DNA of 64,000 nucleotides from Desulfobacteraceae bacterium. Lineage in GTDB: Bacteria; Desulfobacterota; Desulfobacteria; Desulfobacterales; Desulfobacteraceae. The first letter of the stretch is position 1; every line of letters begins with the position of its first letter. The DNA is taken from contig JADGFI010000016.1 of the NCBI GenBank assembly GCA_016743945.1, forward strand, positions 1-64,000, written 5' to 3'. The notes under the pieces are model-generated. The model saw only the letters and a program-made list of their open reading frames with translations. It was not told the DNA's origin and made no database searches. Positions 1-8,138 of this stretch are shown here, one piece after another. Position numbers and translations under genes: made by a program.

Positions 1-890
1 CTTTAATAGCTTGGGATTGGATTAATAATGTTTCGAAAATCAAAAAAGAACTCCCCATTTTTAAGAGTCAAGTATTACCATTTGTCTTTTCAAACTATCA
101 AAACAAAGATTCTTATTTTATAGAGGAAATTAAAAATTTCGTAGTAAAATTTCTATCTAATTATTCCCCATTTGAAAATGAATCAGAACAAATTTCTTAC
201 AACAATCTATTACTTTGGGCTTCAGATGAATTTTCTGATCTAATAGATCTATTGGGAGAAAGTTTTATTTACTTTGATGATCAACAAAAGTTGAAAGGGC
301 TCCAATTATTAAATGCTGAGGATAAATTGAGTATTCTCATTAATAAAATAGATGAAGATAAGGAACACTATCAAGAGTTTGCTATTTCATTAATTGAAAA
401 TTTTAAAGACGTTCCTATTATTGAAACCTTTTACTCGATGACAAAATCTATATTAAATTGGGGAAAAATTATGACAGTTGCAACCAAGGAATTTGCGATA
501 AATAATGATTTCGATGGTGCAACAACACTTAATTCTTTAGGGTCGGATATTTTAGGAAATATTGGCTCTTCAGAAATTAAGGAAGAACTTGAGTTGTTTA
601 TTGTAAATATGCTTAAAGAAAATATAAAAAATAAATTTTTAGCTTTAGATTTGATCGATACCTTTAAAATATCAATTAATTCAAAATCAGACCTTTTGAA
701 TAATATAAGAACAGATTTTGTTGATGTTTGCGATATAAACACAGGAATTGATAATTTGCGGAATTTAAAAATTTGGCTAAAAAAGTATGGATTAACCAGA
801 AAGTCTGGAATTCTAAAAAAATTGAAAGAAATAAAGGATGTTTCTGAAGGAAAAACTAAAATGGAGCTTGAATCATTAATTAAATATTAA
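1..890 (+). CDS. Unrecognised AT-rich protein, 5' end outside window
   Basis: The reading frame is open from base 3 to the TAA at 890, so the gene begins before the window; the first in-frame ATG/GTG/TTG codons lie well inside the protein and need not be starts. About 295 residues are visible. They are rich in Lys, Asn, Ile, Leu and Asp, mostly predicted helical, with no signal peptide, membrane segment or motif I recognise. Base composition is far more AT-rich than in every gene after 1.4 kb, and codons end mainly in A or T, which fits horizontally acquired DNA. A tRNA-Sec-like fragment and repeats lie just downstream, so the gene probably belongs to a genomic island. Function unknown. Confidence 0.75.
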   Translation, partial: LIAWDWINNVSKIKKELPIFKSQVLPFVFSNYQNKDSYFIEEIKNFVVKFLSNYSPFENESEQISYNNLLLWASDEFSDLIDLLGESFIYFDDQQKLKGLQLLNAEDKLSILINKIDEDKEHYQEFAISLIENFKDVPIIETFYSMTKSILNWGKIMTVATKEFAINNDFDGATTLNSLGSDILGNIGSSEIKEELELFIVNMLKENIKNKFLALDLIDTFKISINSKSDLLNNIRTDFVDVCDINTGIDNLRNLKIWLKKYGLTRKSGILKKLKEIKDVSEGKTKMELESLIKY

Positions 891-1206
891 GCATACAGGG
901 AAGTGTTTTTTCTAACAAGGTGAGAATTCGATAAAATTTGGTGTGTGGATTAGTGTGAGAAAAATATCCAAAATATGATAAAACAAACTAATTTTGGATA
1001 AATAAATAAGCAAAATTGATTTGTATTATTATTTCAGTAAGATGCAGTGTTGGTGGTAGAGGTAGGAAACCCGAAGGTCATTTCTTCTAATCCGTAGGTC
1101 ATAAGCAAGTTTTACCGCCGGGAAAAGCATCATAGAAAATATACTCGGAGAGACTTTGCAGATATCACTGAAAATACATATTTTTTCAGGGAGAATCTAG
1201 GATTCT

Positions 1207-1228
1207 GGTAGAGTTTTGGTAGAGTTTT
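1207..1228 (+). repeat. Perfect tandem 11-bp repeat
   Basis: GGTAGAGTTTT occurs twice head to tail (1207-1217 and 1218-1228), ending four bases before the long palindrome next to the tRNA-like fragment. Short direct repeats beside a tRNA attachment core are often arm-type integrase sites; that role is inference here, since no integrase gene is in the window. Confidence 0.7.
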
Positions 1229-1231
1229 AAG

Positions 1232-1277
1232 CGCCATCTTTTATTGTAAGTATTTGATTTTACAATAAAAGATGGCG
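1232..1277. repeat. Perfect 18-bp inverted repeat overlapping the tRNA-like 3' end
   Basis: Arms 1232-1249 and 1260-1277 are exact reverse complements around a 10-base spacer. The right arm overlaps the last bases (CGCCA in minus-strand sense) of the tRNA-Sec-like fragment. Read on the minus strand the hairpin directly follows the tRNA 3' end, but it lacks a clear run of T, so it could equally be a tRNA terminator/processing hairpin or part of a recombination site. Confidence 0.75.
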
Positions 1278-1310
1278 GAAGTGCATGGGAATCGAACCCA
1301 CCCGGGACGG
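1273..1310 (-). other. 3' fragment of a selenocysteine tRNA (likely att site)
   Basis: In minus-strand sense this reads through a T arm (GGGTTCGATTCCCA) into ATGCACTTCCGCCA, preceded by CCGTCCCGGG. It closely resembles the 3' third of bacterial tRNA-Sec (selC), which has GTCCCGGG before the T arm and ends CTTCCGCCA. The matching 5' acceptor strand (GGAAGTGC) and D arm are not found upstream on the minus strand, although faint anticodon-like similarity continues to about 1350. The tRNA is therefore incomplete. A displaced tRNA 3' end next to AT-rich DNA is the classical mark of integration at selC. A serine or leucine tRNA fragment is a less likely reading. Confidence 0.65.
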
Positions 1311-1420
1311 TTCGATCGTTCCCCATCGGATTTGGTGAAATCCATTCCAGAAATTAATGTTTTTTGCGGATGTGCCGATATGTATTCTCATAAAGAACTA
1401 TAGATTAAAGGAGACATCCA

Positions 1421-2236
1421 ATGAACAGTGTACCTGAAACCTCATCCACAGGGCTGTCACAGGACCGGGGGAATTTGCAGAATACCCAATTTTCAGGCCA
1501 TGCCAGGCGACAAACCGTCAATGCCTATGCGAGTCTTGATACCGGCCTGACCATAAAAACCCGGGAAGGGGATATCGTTACCCTGTCTTCAAGTCGTTTT
1601 TCAGAATTCAATTCGTCTGAATACAATAGCAAAGGAAAAATCCAAACCGATTCCGGAACCGCGTTGATGACCCAACACACCCGGGAAATTACGCTTACGA
1701 CAGGAGATCAGTTCTCTTTTTCCGTCCAGGGCGATTTAAATGAACAGGAACTTGCGGACATTGAAGCCATTGTGAAGGGCGTGGATGGAATCGTTGCCCA
1801 AGTGGCTGAAGGAGATATGGAAGAGGCTGTAGCACAGGCCATGTCCATGGGCAATTATTCGTCTGTTTCCATGTATTCAGCTGATATTTCTTATCAGCGT
1901 TCCTATTCCATGACCGAAGAAACAAGATCCGTTGCAGGAGGTACATCGTCCTCCCCGGGTCCTGATGAGAAGATTTCTCACCAGCCGAAATATATGAATC
2001 GCTTTGCTGACAAAATGGCTAGCTTTCTGGAGAAACAGGAAGACAAGATGCTGGCAAAGGCCCAGCAGCCTATTACCGCTTTATTTGATCAGCTTTTGAA
2101 AAACATGGCTGCAGATAAAGATGAAAAAGAGACTCCGGCCCCTGGTATGGTTAAAGCCGCAGGCGAACAGGTTGATCAGTTAATTAATGATATACTTAAA
2201 AATGCATTTGAGACAACCTTGAACAATTTTGTTTAA
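1421..2236 (+). CDS. Hypothetical protein, 271 aa
   Basis: ATG at 1421 is preceded by AAAGGAGACATCCA, a good ribosome site. The 271-residue product has a Ser/Thr/Gln-rich N-terminal half with a regular polar pattern, a central acidic region (about residues 105-145) and an Ala/Lys/Asp-rich helical C-terminus. No signal peptide or membrane segment is evident and no catalytic motif is recognised. It stands alone, convergent with the ATP-grasp ligase gene, and ends just before a strong bidirectional hairpin. Composition matches the core genome rather than the AT-rich stretch before it. Function unknown. Confidence 0.8.
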   Translation: MNSVPETSSTGLSQDRGNLQNTQFSGHARRQTVNAYASLDTGLTIKTREGDIVTLSSSRFSEFNSSEYNSKGKIQTDSGTALMTQHTREITLTTGDQFSFSVQGDLNEQELADIEAIVKGVDGIVAQVAEGDMEEAVAQAMSMGNYSSVSMYSADISYQRSYSMTEETRSVAGGTSSSPGPDEKISHQPKYMNRFADKMASFLEKQEDKMLAKAQQPITALFDQLLKNMAADKDEKETPAPGMVKAAGEQVDQLINDILKNAFETTLNNFV

Positions 2237-2263
2237 CCCATGTTTTAAATAAACCTTAGGTTT

Positions 2264-2307
2264 ATCAAAAAGAGGGAAACAAAAGATTTTGTTTCCCTCT
2301 TTTTGAT
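2264..2307. terminator. Bidirectional rho-independent terminator
   Basis: A perfect 21-bp inverted repeat (2264-2284 and 2287-2307, two-base loop) with an A-rich 5' flank and T-rich 3' flank lies between the convergent genes ending at 2236 and 2332. The GAGGGAAAC core with A/T runs on both sides can end transcription from either direction. Confidence 0.9.
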
Positions 2308-2331
2308 TTTGCCAGAAACCAGGTCTTCATT

Positions 2332-3321
2332 TTAGATCAAATTATACCGGGTCAGGGCCGAGGTGACAATGTGGTCAACCAGCTGTCTATAGTCTTCCAT
2401 GGGTCCGCCGGCTGAAGGATGGTGCAGGGTAAACATCTGGGGACTCCAGCTTTTTACGGGTTTTAGGCCGGGGATTCCATTGACCTCGATGATTTTAAGC
2501 TGGCCCTTTGCGTCCAGGCGCATGTCTGCCCTGACATGGTCCAGGCAGTTAAGCGCTTCCATGGCCTTACGGGTTACTTTGATGGCCTCATTTGTGGTGG
2601 TGGATGTGGGGGTGATTTTGGTGGCCCCCACTCCCCTCAGATCCGCTCGTAAAATAGGATACTTACCAAATAGAGACGCATCCACTTCAACTTTGCCGGG
2701 AAGAAATTCCTGGAGGCGTCCATTGCCCAGCATGAGAACAGTATATTCTTGCCCCGGCAGATATTCTTCCACCAGGGCCGGCTGGTCAAATTCCTTGTGG
2801 ATAAAGGCCACTTGTTTTTCTAAGGCCTGACGGTTTTCAACCACACTATTATCGTTTATGCCCACGGATCTTGATTCAAAGCTGGGTTTTACAAAGGCGG
2901 GAAAGGCAATTTCAGGCAGGGGTGCTCCCTGCTCAATCTGGTAATGATAGGGTACGGGGACCCCATGGGCATCCATTATTTCATGGGTGGCGGTTTTGTG
3001 TATCAAGGCCTTCATGGTGGCGGCATTGGGACCAATATAAGGGATTTTGCGGTCATCAAAGATGTCCGCCAGCCATTTTTCATCCCCATTGCCCATGCCA
3101 ATGGTTTCTGATTTGCCGGAAATGTGATAGAGGGCACTCCAGGCAAGATCAAATTTTTTAGTTTCAATGGCGGTAAAAAATTCGTCCATGGTGGAAACAA
3201 AGGCGATTTCGGCGTCTTTGCCCGATCCCTTGATGGCCGCTGCGATTTCTTGGGTGACGCTTAGATCTCCCCACCCTTGGGCATCTCCAGCCGGTCCTGT
3301 GATCAATAATATTTTTTTCAT
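2332..3321 (-). CDS. ATP-grasp ligase related to D-alanine--D-alanine ligase
   Basis: A 329-residue ATP-grasp protein. ATG at 3321 follows AGGAGGAATA; an upstream in-frame extension runs into the preceding racemase gene and has no ribosome site. Visible motifs include the lid region VEEYLPGQEYTV, then DHVRADMRLD and IEVNGIPGL, which match the Mg-ATP and substrate loops of Ddl enzymes (EVNTxPG). The N-terminal domain (ITGPAGDAQGWGD) lacks the usual Ddl GGxSxE loop, so the substrate may not be D-Ala plus D-Ala. It is last in a minus-strand run with glutamate-racemase-like, CapA-like, alanine-racemase and aminotransferase genes, which points to ligation of D-amino acids. Whether it serves the cell wall or a soluble peptide cannot be told. 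Confidence 0.85.
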   Translation of the reverse strand: MKKILLITGPAGDAQGWGDLSVTQEIAAAIKGSGKDAEIAFVSTMDEFFTAIETKKFDLAWSALYHISGKSETIGMGNGDEKWLADIFDDRKIPYIGPNAATMKALIHKTATHEIMDAHGVPVPYHYQIEQGAPLPEIAFPAFVKPSFESRSVGINDNSVVENRQALEKQVAFIHKEFDQPALVEEYLPGQEYTVLMLGNGRLQEFLPGKVEVDASLFGKYPILRADLRGVGATKITPTSTTTNEAIKVTRKAMEALNCLDHVRADMRLDAKGQLKIIEVNGIPGLKPVKSWSPQMFTLHHPSAGGPMEDYRQLVDHIVTSALTRYNLI

Positions 3322-3352
3322 ATTCCTCCTGGTCTCTTGTTCTTTAGGGTTA

Positions 3353-4267
3353 TCACACCTGGAACAAGTCTTTGTTCCAGGTGTAGCGTTTGAGTGCCTC
3401 AATGGTAGGGGGAGAAACCGACCCGAGAAGGCATTCATAGGCCTTGATCCGTGATTCATCCCAGAAAACCCGGGACACGATTTCCATTTTAATTTTGGGC
3501 GAGGCAAACGGTATGGCACCAGGTTTTGTCTCGGCCATTGGGGTCAGCCGGTTTATCTGGGCCATTCTTGTATTGGGGTTTAAGATAAAAACCTCTTGCC
3601 CGGTGTGGCGGGCAAGGGCCGAAAAAAAAAGATCTTTGCAATATCCAAAATGGGTACAGCAAAGGGCGGCAAATACCGTTCCTTTGAAAGATTCTAATTT
3701 TAAGGCGGCTTGTTTTGCATTGGTCTCTATCATCCGGGACACTTCCTTGGCAAAGGGATCTCTTTCAATTTTTCCGGCTAAATCCACACACCCCTGGTTG
3801 ATGATTCTTGAAGGTGCTATTCCCATTTTTTCAAGGCCTTTTTTGTGGGTGTTCCCTTCTGTGGTGGTGGGGGTTCCGAAGATAACCACCCGGCTGTCAG
3901 GTGTCTTTGTCAAATGTTCATAAACGAGGCTTACCCCGTGATTAACAATGCCGGTTACCGGGATATCCGTGGTCCGGGAAAAGGCGGTATACGGATAGAT
4001 CACCGACAGGGTGTTGCAGGCAATGAGGATGGTGTTTGGGGTATATTTTGCCATGGCTGCCATGGCATTATTGAAAACAAGCGCCTTGGCAGCCATATTG
4101 GGGAAATGATTATATCCCTTGTCGGGAAACGGCCAGGCATTAAAATAGATCAGGGTGACGCGTTCAAAGGGGGCTGTTTTTGTAAATTGTCTGGCAATGT
4201 CGGCAAAAACAGACAGGCCCCCAAGGCCGGAATCGGTTACCAGGATGGTGGTCTCATTTTTACTCAT
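3353..4267 (-). CDS. Glutamate racemase-like protein
   Basis: 304 residues of the Asp/Glu racemase family. The N-terminal DSGLGGLSV motif (D12, S13) and the two catalytic cysteines, C84 in IACNTLS and C204 in CCTHFGY, are all present, so cofactor-independent racemisation or epimerisation is expected. It is longer than usual MurI proteins (about 260-280) and the motif ends diverge (NTLS for NTAS, THFGY for THYP), so the substrate may differ from glutamate. The stop is 31 bases before the start of the ATP-grasp ligase gene and the start is 25 bases after the CapA-like gene, so they are probably cotranscribed. Confidence 0.8.
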   Translation of the reverse strand: MSKNETTILVTDSGLGGLSVFADIARQFTKTAPFERVTLIYFNAWPFPDKGYNHFPNMAAKALVFNNAMAAMAKYTPNTILIACNTLSVIYPYTAFSRTTDIPVTGIVNHGVSLVYEHLTKTPDSRVVIFGTPTTTEGNTHKKGLEKMGIAPSRIINQGCVDLAGKIERDPFAKEVSRMIETNAKQAALKLESFKGTVFAALCCTHFGYCKDLFFSALARHTGQEVFILNPNTRMAQINRLTPMAETKPGAIPFASPKIKMEIVSRVFWDESRIKAYECLLGSVSPPTIEALKRYTWNKDLFQV

Positions 4268-4292
4268 TCATATCGCCCCTTGGTTGTTACCT

Positions 4293-5510
4293 TTAAATTT
4301 TTCGGGTTAACCATTCTTTGGCAAGGTTTTGGGCCCAGGCGGGAGAGGTTTCAAGTTCCCCGTTTACCATGCGGGTCAACAGATCCCGCCAATGGTAAAA
4401 ATGCTGGCTGGTGGTGAGCCGGTTTCGAAACATGGCACCTCCTTTTTGGGGATCGGTTTTTATTTTTTCCATGATCATGGCCACTTCATTTTTAAATCCG
4501 TATTTGCCGTAATGGTGGAGGAATCCGTTCCAGGCATCGCGATTCCCTTCGGGGGTATCCAGCGGAAGGGAAATTTCCTTGAACCGGGTGAAAAAATTGG
4601 CAAGCGTTTGGTCTTTCAAGGTGTTCAGCCCATCATCCTGGATTTGGTAGGGAATAAGATCCAGGGAGACCAGGGCGTCACGGGTCACCCCGAGCGTGAC
4701 CATATAGCCAAGTTTCCTGAAATAAAGGTCTGTGTCCTGGTAAAAGACAAAATTTCCCAGGCTGCAGCAGATGGGCACGCCGCGGTGAAATTTAATGCCC
4801 TGGGGAACATGGGGGTGATGACCAATGACCGCATCGGCACCGGCTTTAGCCATTCGTTCAAAGGCCTCCATCACATAGGGGGGGGCAAAGGGAATATATT
4901 CAAGGCCGCAATGGGCAATGACAACCACAAAATCAACGGCCTGTTTTAGGGCCTGGATCTGGGCTTCAATCCAGGGAATTTCCCAGCCCATGACCCCGGG
5001 GCCTGTGCCTGCTGCGGTCAGGTCTTCGCCTTCGCTAAAATTGACAATGGCAATTTTTAAACCCTTGGCGGTGAGAATCAGCGGCTTGGCCGCCTGTTCA
5101 ATGGACATGCCCGCACCGGTCCATTGAATCTGGTTCTTTTCGAGGGTATCAAGGGTGTCTTTGAAGGCGGCAAGACCAAAGTCAAACACATGGTTGTTGG
5201 CCAGGGTTACCGCGTCAAAGGGAAGGGCTGTTAATCCCGAAACATGTCGACGTTCTCCCTTGAACACGGCCCCGCTCTTGTTCACCGGGGTTCCCTGGTC
5301 ACTCAAGGGGGCTTCCAGGTTGACAATGGAAAGATCGGTTGATTGAATGATGGGGAAAAGATCCCCGTAAATAGCGGCAGGGTCTGTTTCAATGAGTCGT
5401 TTAAAGTTACGAATGGGGGCCCAATCTCCTGCAATGCAGAGGGTGGCCTTGGGATTTTCCCCCGAGGACCAATGGCCTCGTTCCCAGTTAAATGAACCAA
5501 CAGACAGCAT
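4293..5510 (-). CDS. CapA-family metallophosphatase-like protein
   Basis: A 405-residue protein of the CapA/PgsA (PGA_cap) family, a calcineurin-fold group first known from poly-gamma-glutamate capsule synthesis. Diagnostic stretches are IAGDWAP near the N-terminus, VNLEAPLSD, LANNHVFDFG, VVIAHCGLEY and IGHHPHVPQG, which supply the Asp, Asn and His metal ligands of the fold. Unlike Bacillus CapA it has no evident N-terminal membrane anchor or signal peptide, suggesting cytoplasmic action. It starts one base after the alanine racemase stop. Neighbouring D-amino-acid enzymes suggest a role in making or trimming a D-amino-acid-containing peptide; this is inference. Confidence 0.85.
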   Translation of the reverse strand: MLSVGSFNWERGHWSSGENPKATLCIAGDWAPIRNFKRLIETDPAAIYGDLFPIIQSTDLSIVNLEAPLSDQGTPVNKSGAVFKGERRHVSGLTALPFDAVTLANNHVFDFGLAAFKDTLDTLEKNQIQWTGAGMSIEQAAKPLILTAKGLKIAIVNFSEGEDLTAAGTGPGVMGWEIPWIEAQIQALKQAVDFVVVIAHCGLEYIPFAPPYVMEAFERMAKAGADAVIGHHPHVPQGIKFHRGVPICCSLGNFVFYQDTDLYFRKLGYMVTLGVTRDALVSLDLIPYQIQDDGLNTLKDQTLANFFTRFKEISLPLDTPEGNRDAWNGFLHHYGKYGFKNEVAMIMEKIKTDPQKGGAMFRNRLTTSQHFYHWRDLLTRMVNGELETSPAWAQNLAKEWLTRKI

Positions 5511-5511
5511 A

Positions 5512-6723
5512 TTATTTTTCTCCCGGGATGTAGCAGATGGGCATCCGTTTGGTCAGCGACGCCGTGATTTCATAATTGATGGTGCCAATGGTTCGTGCAA
5601 TCGTGTCGGCAGAAATTGTTTCATTCCCCTGGGACCCCATGATCACCACCTCGTCTCCCAGGCGGCAGCCAGGGATATGCCCCACATCAATCATGGTGAA
5701 ATCCATACAGACCCTGCCGGTGATGCGTGCCTTTGATCCTTTGACAATCATTTCTCCCAGGGAGGAGAGTCGGCGGTTGTATCCGTCTGCATATCCAATG
5801 GGGATGGTGGCAATGCGGGTGGAAATCTGGGTGACATGGGTGGAGCCGTAAGATATCTTGAATCCCTTGGATACGGTTTTTAAATGGATGATTTTTGATC
5901 GAATGGACATGGCCTGTTTCAGGTGGACCCGGTTATGGTCAGTTTCCTTGGACGGCCATAATCCGTATATGGCAATGCCGGGCCGGACCATGTTAAAGTG
6001 AGCCTGGGGCATGTCAATCAAGGCAGCTGAGTTTGCGGCATGGATTATTGGCGGTGCCAGTCCCTTTTGTGAAAGTTCCGTGACAAGGAGTTCAAAGCGG
6101 GATATCTGGCGTTGGGTATGGGCCTTGTCCCTGGTATCTGCGTTGGCCAGGTGGGTGTATATTCCTTCTATTTCAATTCCCTTTAAGGCCTGAATCGCCA
6201 ATATCTCTTCACTGCAGTGAAGGGGAGGGGCAAGGCTGTTGTCGGGTTTTACAAATTGGTCCGGGGTGGCAAATTGATCATGGAGAATTCCCAGACGGCC
6301 CATGCCCGTGTCCACCTTGATATGAACCTTTAAGGGGGTGCTGATGCCCTTTGCTGCTACAGCAATGATCCGGGCCGTTTCAAGGCAGGTGAGGGTGGCC
6401 CGGATATCATGGGCCACAAGGTAGGGCACCTGCTCGGGCTGTACATCCCCGAACAAAAGGATGGGCGCATCAATGCCGGCTTTCCGAAGTTCAACCGCTT
6501 CCGTGATTCTTGCAACTGCCAGCCAATCGGTTCCGTTTTCAAGAACAGTCCGGGCAACCTGGATTGCCCCGTGCCCATAGGCATCTGCTTTGACCACGGC
6601 CATAACCCTTGTTCCCGGGGATAAAAGTTCTTTTAATTTGCCGATGTTATGGGCCACTGCCCCAAGATCCACAACAACCCGGGTCTGGGGCAGCAGCGGA
6701 AGCGTTTGTTCATGGAGGGACAT
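5512..6723 (-). CDS. alr: Alanine racemase
   Basis: 403 residues, fold III PLP enzyme converting L-alanine to D-alanine. PLP lysine K45 lies in AVVKADAYGHG, and the second catalytic base, a tyrosine, is in ISYGSTHV. GRVCMDFTMIDV and PIGYADGY are typical of the C-terminal beta domain. Its ATG overlaps the stop of the aminotransferase gene in a TGATG arrangement, indicating translational coupling. D-alanine made here could feed the adjacent aminotransferase and ATP-grasp ligase as well as peptidoglycan. Confidence 0.95.
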   Translation of the reverse strand: MSLHEQTLPLLPQTRVVVDLGAVAHNIGKLKELLSPGTRVMAVVKADAYGHGAIQVARTVLENGTDWLAVARITEAVELRKAGIDAPILLFGDVQPEQVPYLVAHDIRATLTCLETARIIAVAAKGISTPLKVHIKVDTGMGRLGILHDQFATPDQFVKPDNSLAPPLHCSEEILAIQALKGIEIEGIYTHLANADTRDKAHTQRQISRFELLVTELSQKGLAPPIIHAANSAALIDMPQAHFNMVRPGIAIYGLWPSKETDHNRVHLKQAMSIRSKIIHLKTVSKGFKISYGSTHVTQISTRIATIPIGYADGYNRRLSSLGEMIVKGSKARITGRVCMDFTMIDVGHIPGCRLGDEVVIMGSQGNETISADTIARTIGTINYEITASLTKRMPICYIPGEK

Positions 6724-7571
6724 CAGGCAATGTTGCCCTGGCCATAGGCATGGGTGTAATTTTTAAATAGTTCCATGACATGGCGGGTTTTATCCCCGGG
6801 TTTCCCATTGCCGATGAAAAGATCATCCACCTGGATCACGGGTACAATTTCTTTATTAGAGGCGGTGATAAAGATCTCATCCATCTGGTTTAATTCGTCT
6901 GCCGCCAGGTGGCGTAATTCAAGGGTATACTGATCTTTTGTCAGATTCATAACCACGTTTCTTGTGATCCCCGGCAGAATATCATCGGGGGGGGTGATGA
7001 GGGTGTTGCCTTTAAAGCAGAAAATATTGGTGGTGGTGCCTTCCAATAATCGATTTTCACGGTCCTTGTAAATGGCTTCCACAGCCCCTGTTTTATGGGC
7101 CTTTTGCTGGGCAAATACGGCTGACAGGTAATTTGTGCTTTTTGAGGTTGGAATGAACCGTTCTATATCAATGGTGATGATTTTGACACCCTTGGTGTAC
7201 CACCATGCCGGCAGTTCATGTTTCGGCGTTACCATGACCATGAGAATTCCGTTACCCTGGGGGGTAACCCCATCGGGGCTGATCCCGCCGGTGTAAACGA
7301 TTCTGATATTGGATTCAGTGTGATGGGGGTTTTTTTCAATTGTCTGGACCACAATGTCACAGATATCCGCATTGGAGTGCTGGAGGGTCAGGCCGATCTG
7401 TCTTGCTGAGTTTTCAAGCCGGGCCACATGTTCTTTTATGAAAAAAGGGCGTTTGTTATAGGTGATTAAAAAATCAAAGACACCAAATCCGCGCAAAACC
7501 GTAATATCCTTTGCAGAAATCAGTGCAGCGTCCTCTTCTACAAATTTTCCGTCAACATAATAAGTATCCAT
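6723..7571 (-). CDS. Class IV aminotransferase (D-amino-acid or branched-chain type)
   Basis: 282 residues, fold IV PLP aminotransferase. The N-terminal GFGVFDFL and RLENSA motifs, the PLP lysine K144 in PTSKSTNYLSA, and LLEGTTTNIF and LPGITRNVV are all present. Family members include D-alanine aminotransferase, branched-chain aminotransferase and aminodeoxychorismate lyase, which are hard to separate by eye. Coupling to alr by a TGATG overlap makes a D-amino-acid transaminase attractive: D-alanine plus 2-oxoglutarate giving pyruvate plus D-glutamate. A separate, more typical branched-chain aminotransferase is present at 60065-61129. It starts eight bases after the ferritin stop. Confidence 0.85.
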   Translation of the reverse strand: MDTYYVDGKFVEEDAALISAKDITVLRGFGVFDFLITYNKRPFFIKEHVARLENSARQIGLTLQHSNADICDIVVQTIEKNPHHTESNIRIVYTGGISPDGVTPQGNGILMVMVTPKHELPAWWYTKGVKIITIDIERFIPTSKSTNYLSAVFAQQKAHKTGAVEAIYKDRENRLLEGTTTNIFCFKGNTLITPPDDILPGITRNVVMNLTKDQYTLELRHLAADELNQMDEIFITASNKEIVPVIQVDDLFIGNGKPGDKTRHVMELFKNYTHAYGQGNIA

Positions 7572-7579
7572 GGTCTCCT

Positions 7580-8086
7580 TTATTTCACAGGCGGGGTAAA
7601 GACCCGCAGAGAAAGTTCATTGTCCAGCATGAGCAGGCCGTGGCCTTCCCCTTTCACCAGCTTAAGTTTATTGAGGATGGTTTCCATGGAGGCTTCTTCT
7701 TCCACCTGCTCTTCCACAAACCAGTCAAAATGGCGCTTGGCAGCATGGTCATTTTCCTGGATGGCCAGGTCCATGAGACTGTTGATCAGGCTGGAAACCA
7801 GTCGTTCATGGTCGTAGGCCAGTTCAAATACCTCCAGAGGAGAGTTAAACTCTGTTTTGGGTGCTTCAATTTCTTTGAGAAACACCCGGCCTCCCCGTTC
7901 ATTGAGAAACCGGTACATTTTCATGGCATGGAACCGTTCTTCTTCTACCTGGACCAGGAAAAAATTTTCAAATCCGCTTAACCCGGTGGAGTTGAAATAG
8001 GATGCCATGGAAAGATAGTAGTATTCTGAAAAAAGTTCCCGGTTTATCTGATTGTTAATGGCTTCTTCTAAATTTTTTGATATCAT
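7580..8086 (-). CDS. ftnA: Ferritin
   Basis: 168 residues. ATG at 8086 follows AAAGGAGAATCAC; an upstream in-frame extension lies in the preceding intergenic region and methyltransferase end and is not used. The non-haem ferritin pattern is clear: INRELFSEYYYLSMA, the E-x-x-H of EEERFHAMKMY, and a later QENDHAAKRHFDWFVEEQVEEE segment supply the di-iron ferroxidase ligands. The product should form a 24-subunit cytoplasmic iron store. It precedes the D-amino-acid cassette on the same strand but has no obvious functional link to it. Confidence 0.95.
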   Translation of the reverse strand: MISKNLEEAINNQINRELFSEYYYLSMASYFNSTGLSGFENFFLVQVEEERFHAMKMYRFLNERGGRVFLKEIEAPKTEFNSPLEVFELAYDHERLVSSLINSLMDLAIQENDHAAKRHFDWFVEEQVEEEASMETILNKLKLVKGEGHGLLMLDNELSLRVFTPPVK

Positions 8087-8138
8087 GTGATTCTCCTTTA
8101 TAAGATGGCTGGGGATGCTAAAAAAAGATTTGTCTATC

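Larger units (their letters stand above)
891..1420. other. Gene-free island boundary region
   Basis: No plausible gene is seen in these 530 bases. An AT-rich inverted repeat (965-974 with 991-1000) follows the unknown gene and may end its transcription. Two near-identical 11-mers (CCGAAGGTCAT at 1071-1081 and CCGTAGGTCAT at 1092-1102) form a direct repeat. Further on come a perfect tandem 11-mer, a long palindrome and a tRNA-like fragment, listed separately. Composition changes from AT-rich to about half GC across this stretch. Confidence 0.6.

Noticed and set aside
1311..1350. Continuation of the tRNA-Sec match to the anticodon arm
   Set aside because: TGGATTTCACCAAATCC is anticodon-like, but stem and loop sizes do not fit and no acceptor or D arm follows.
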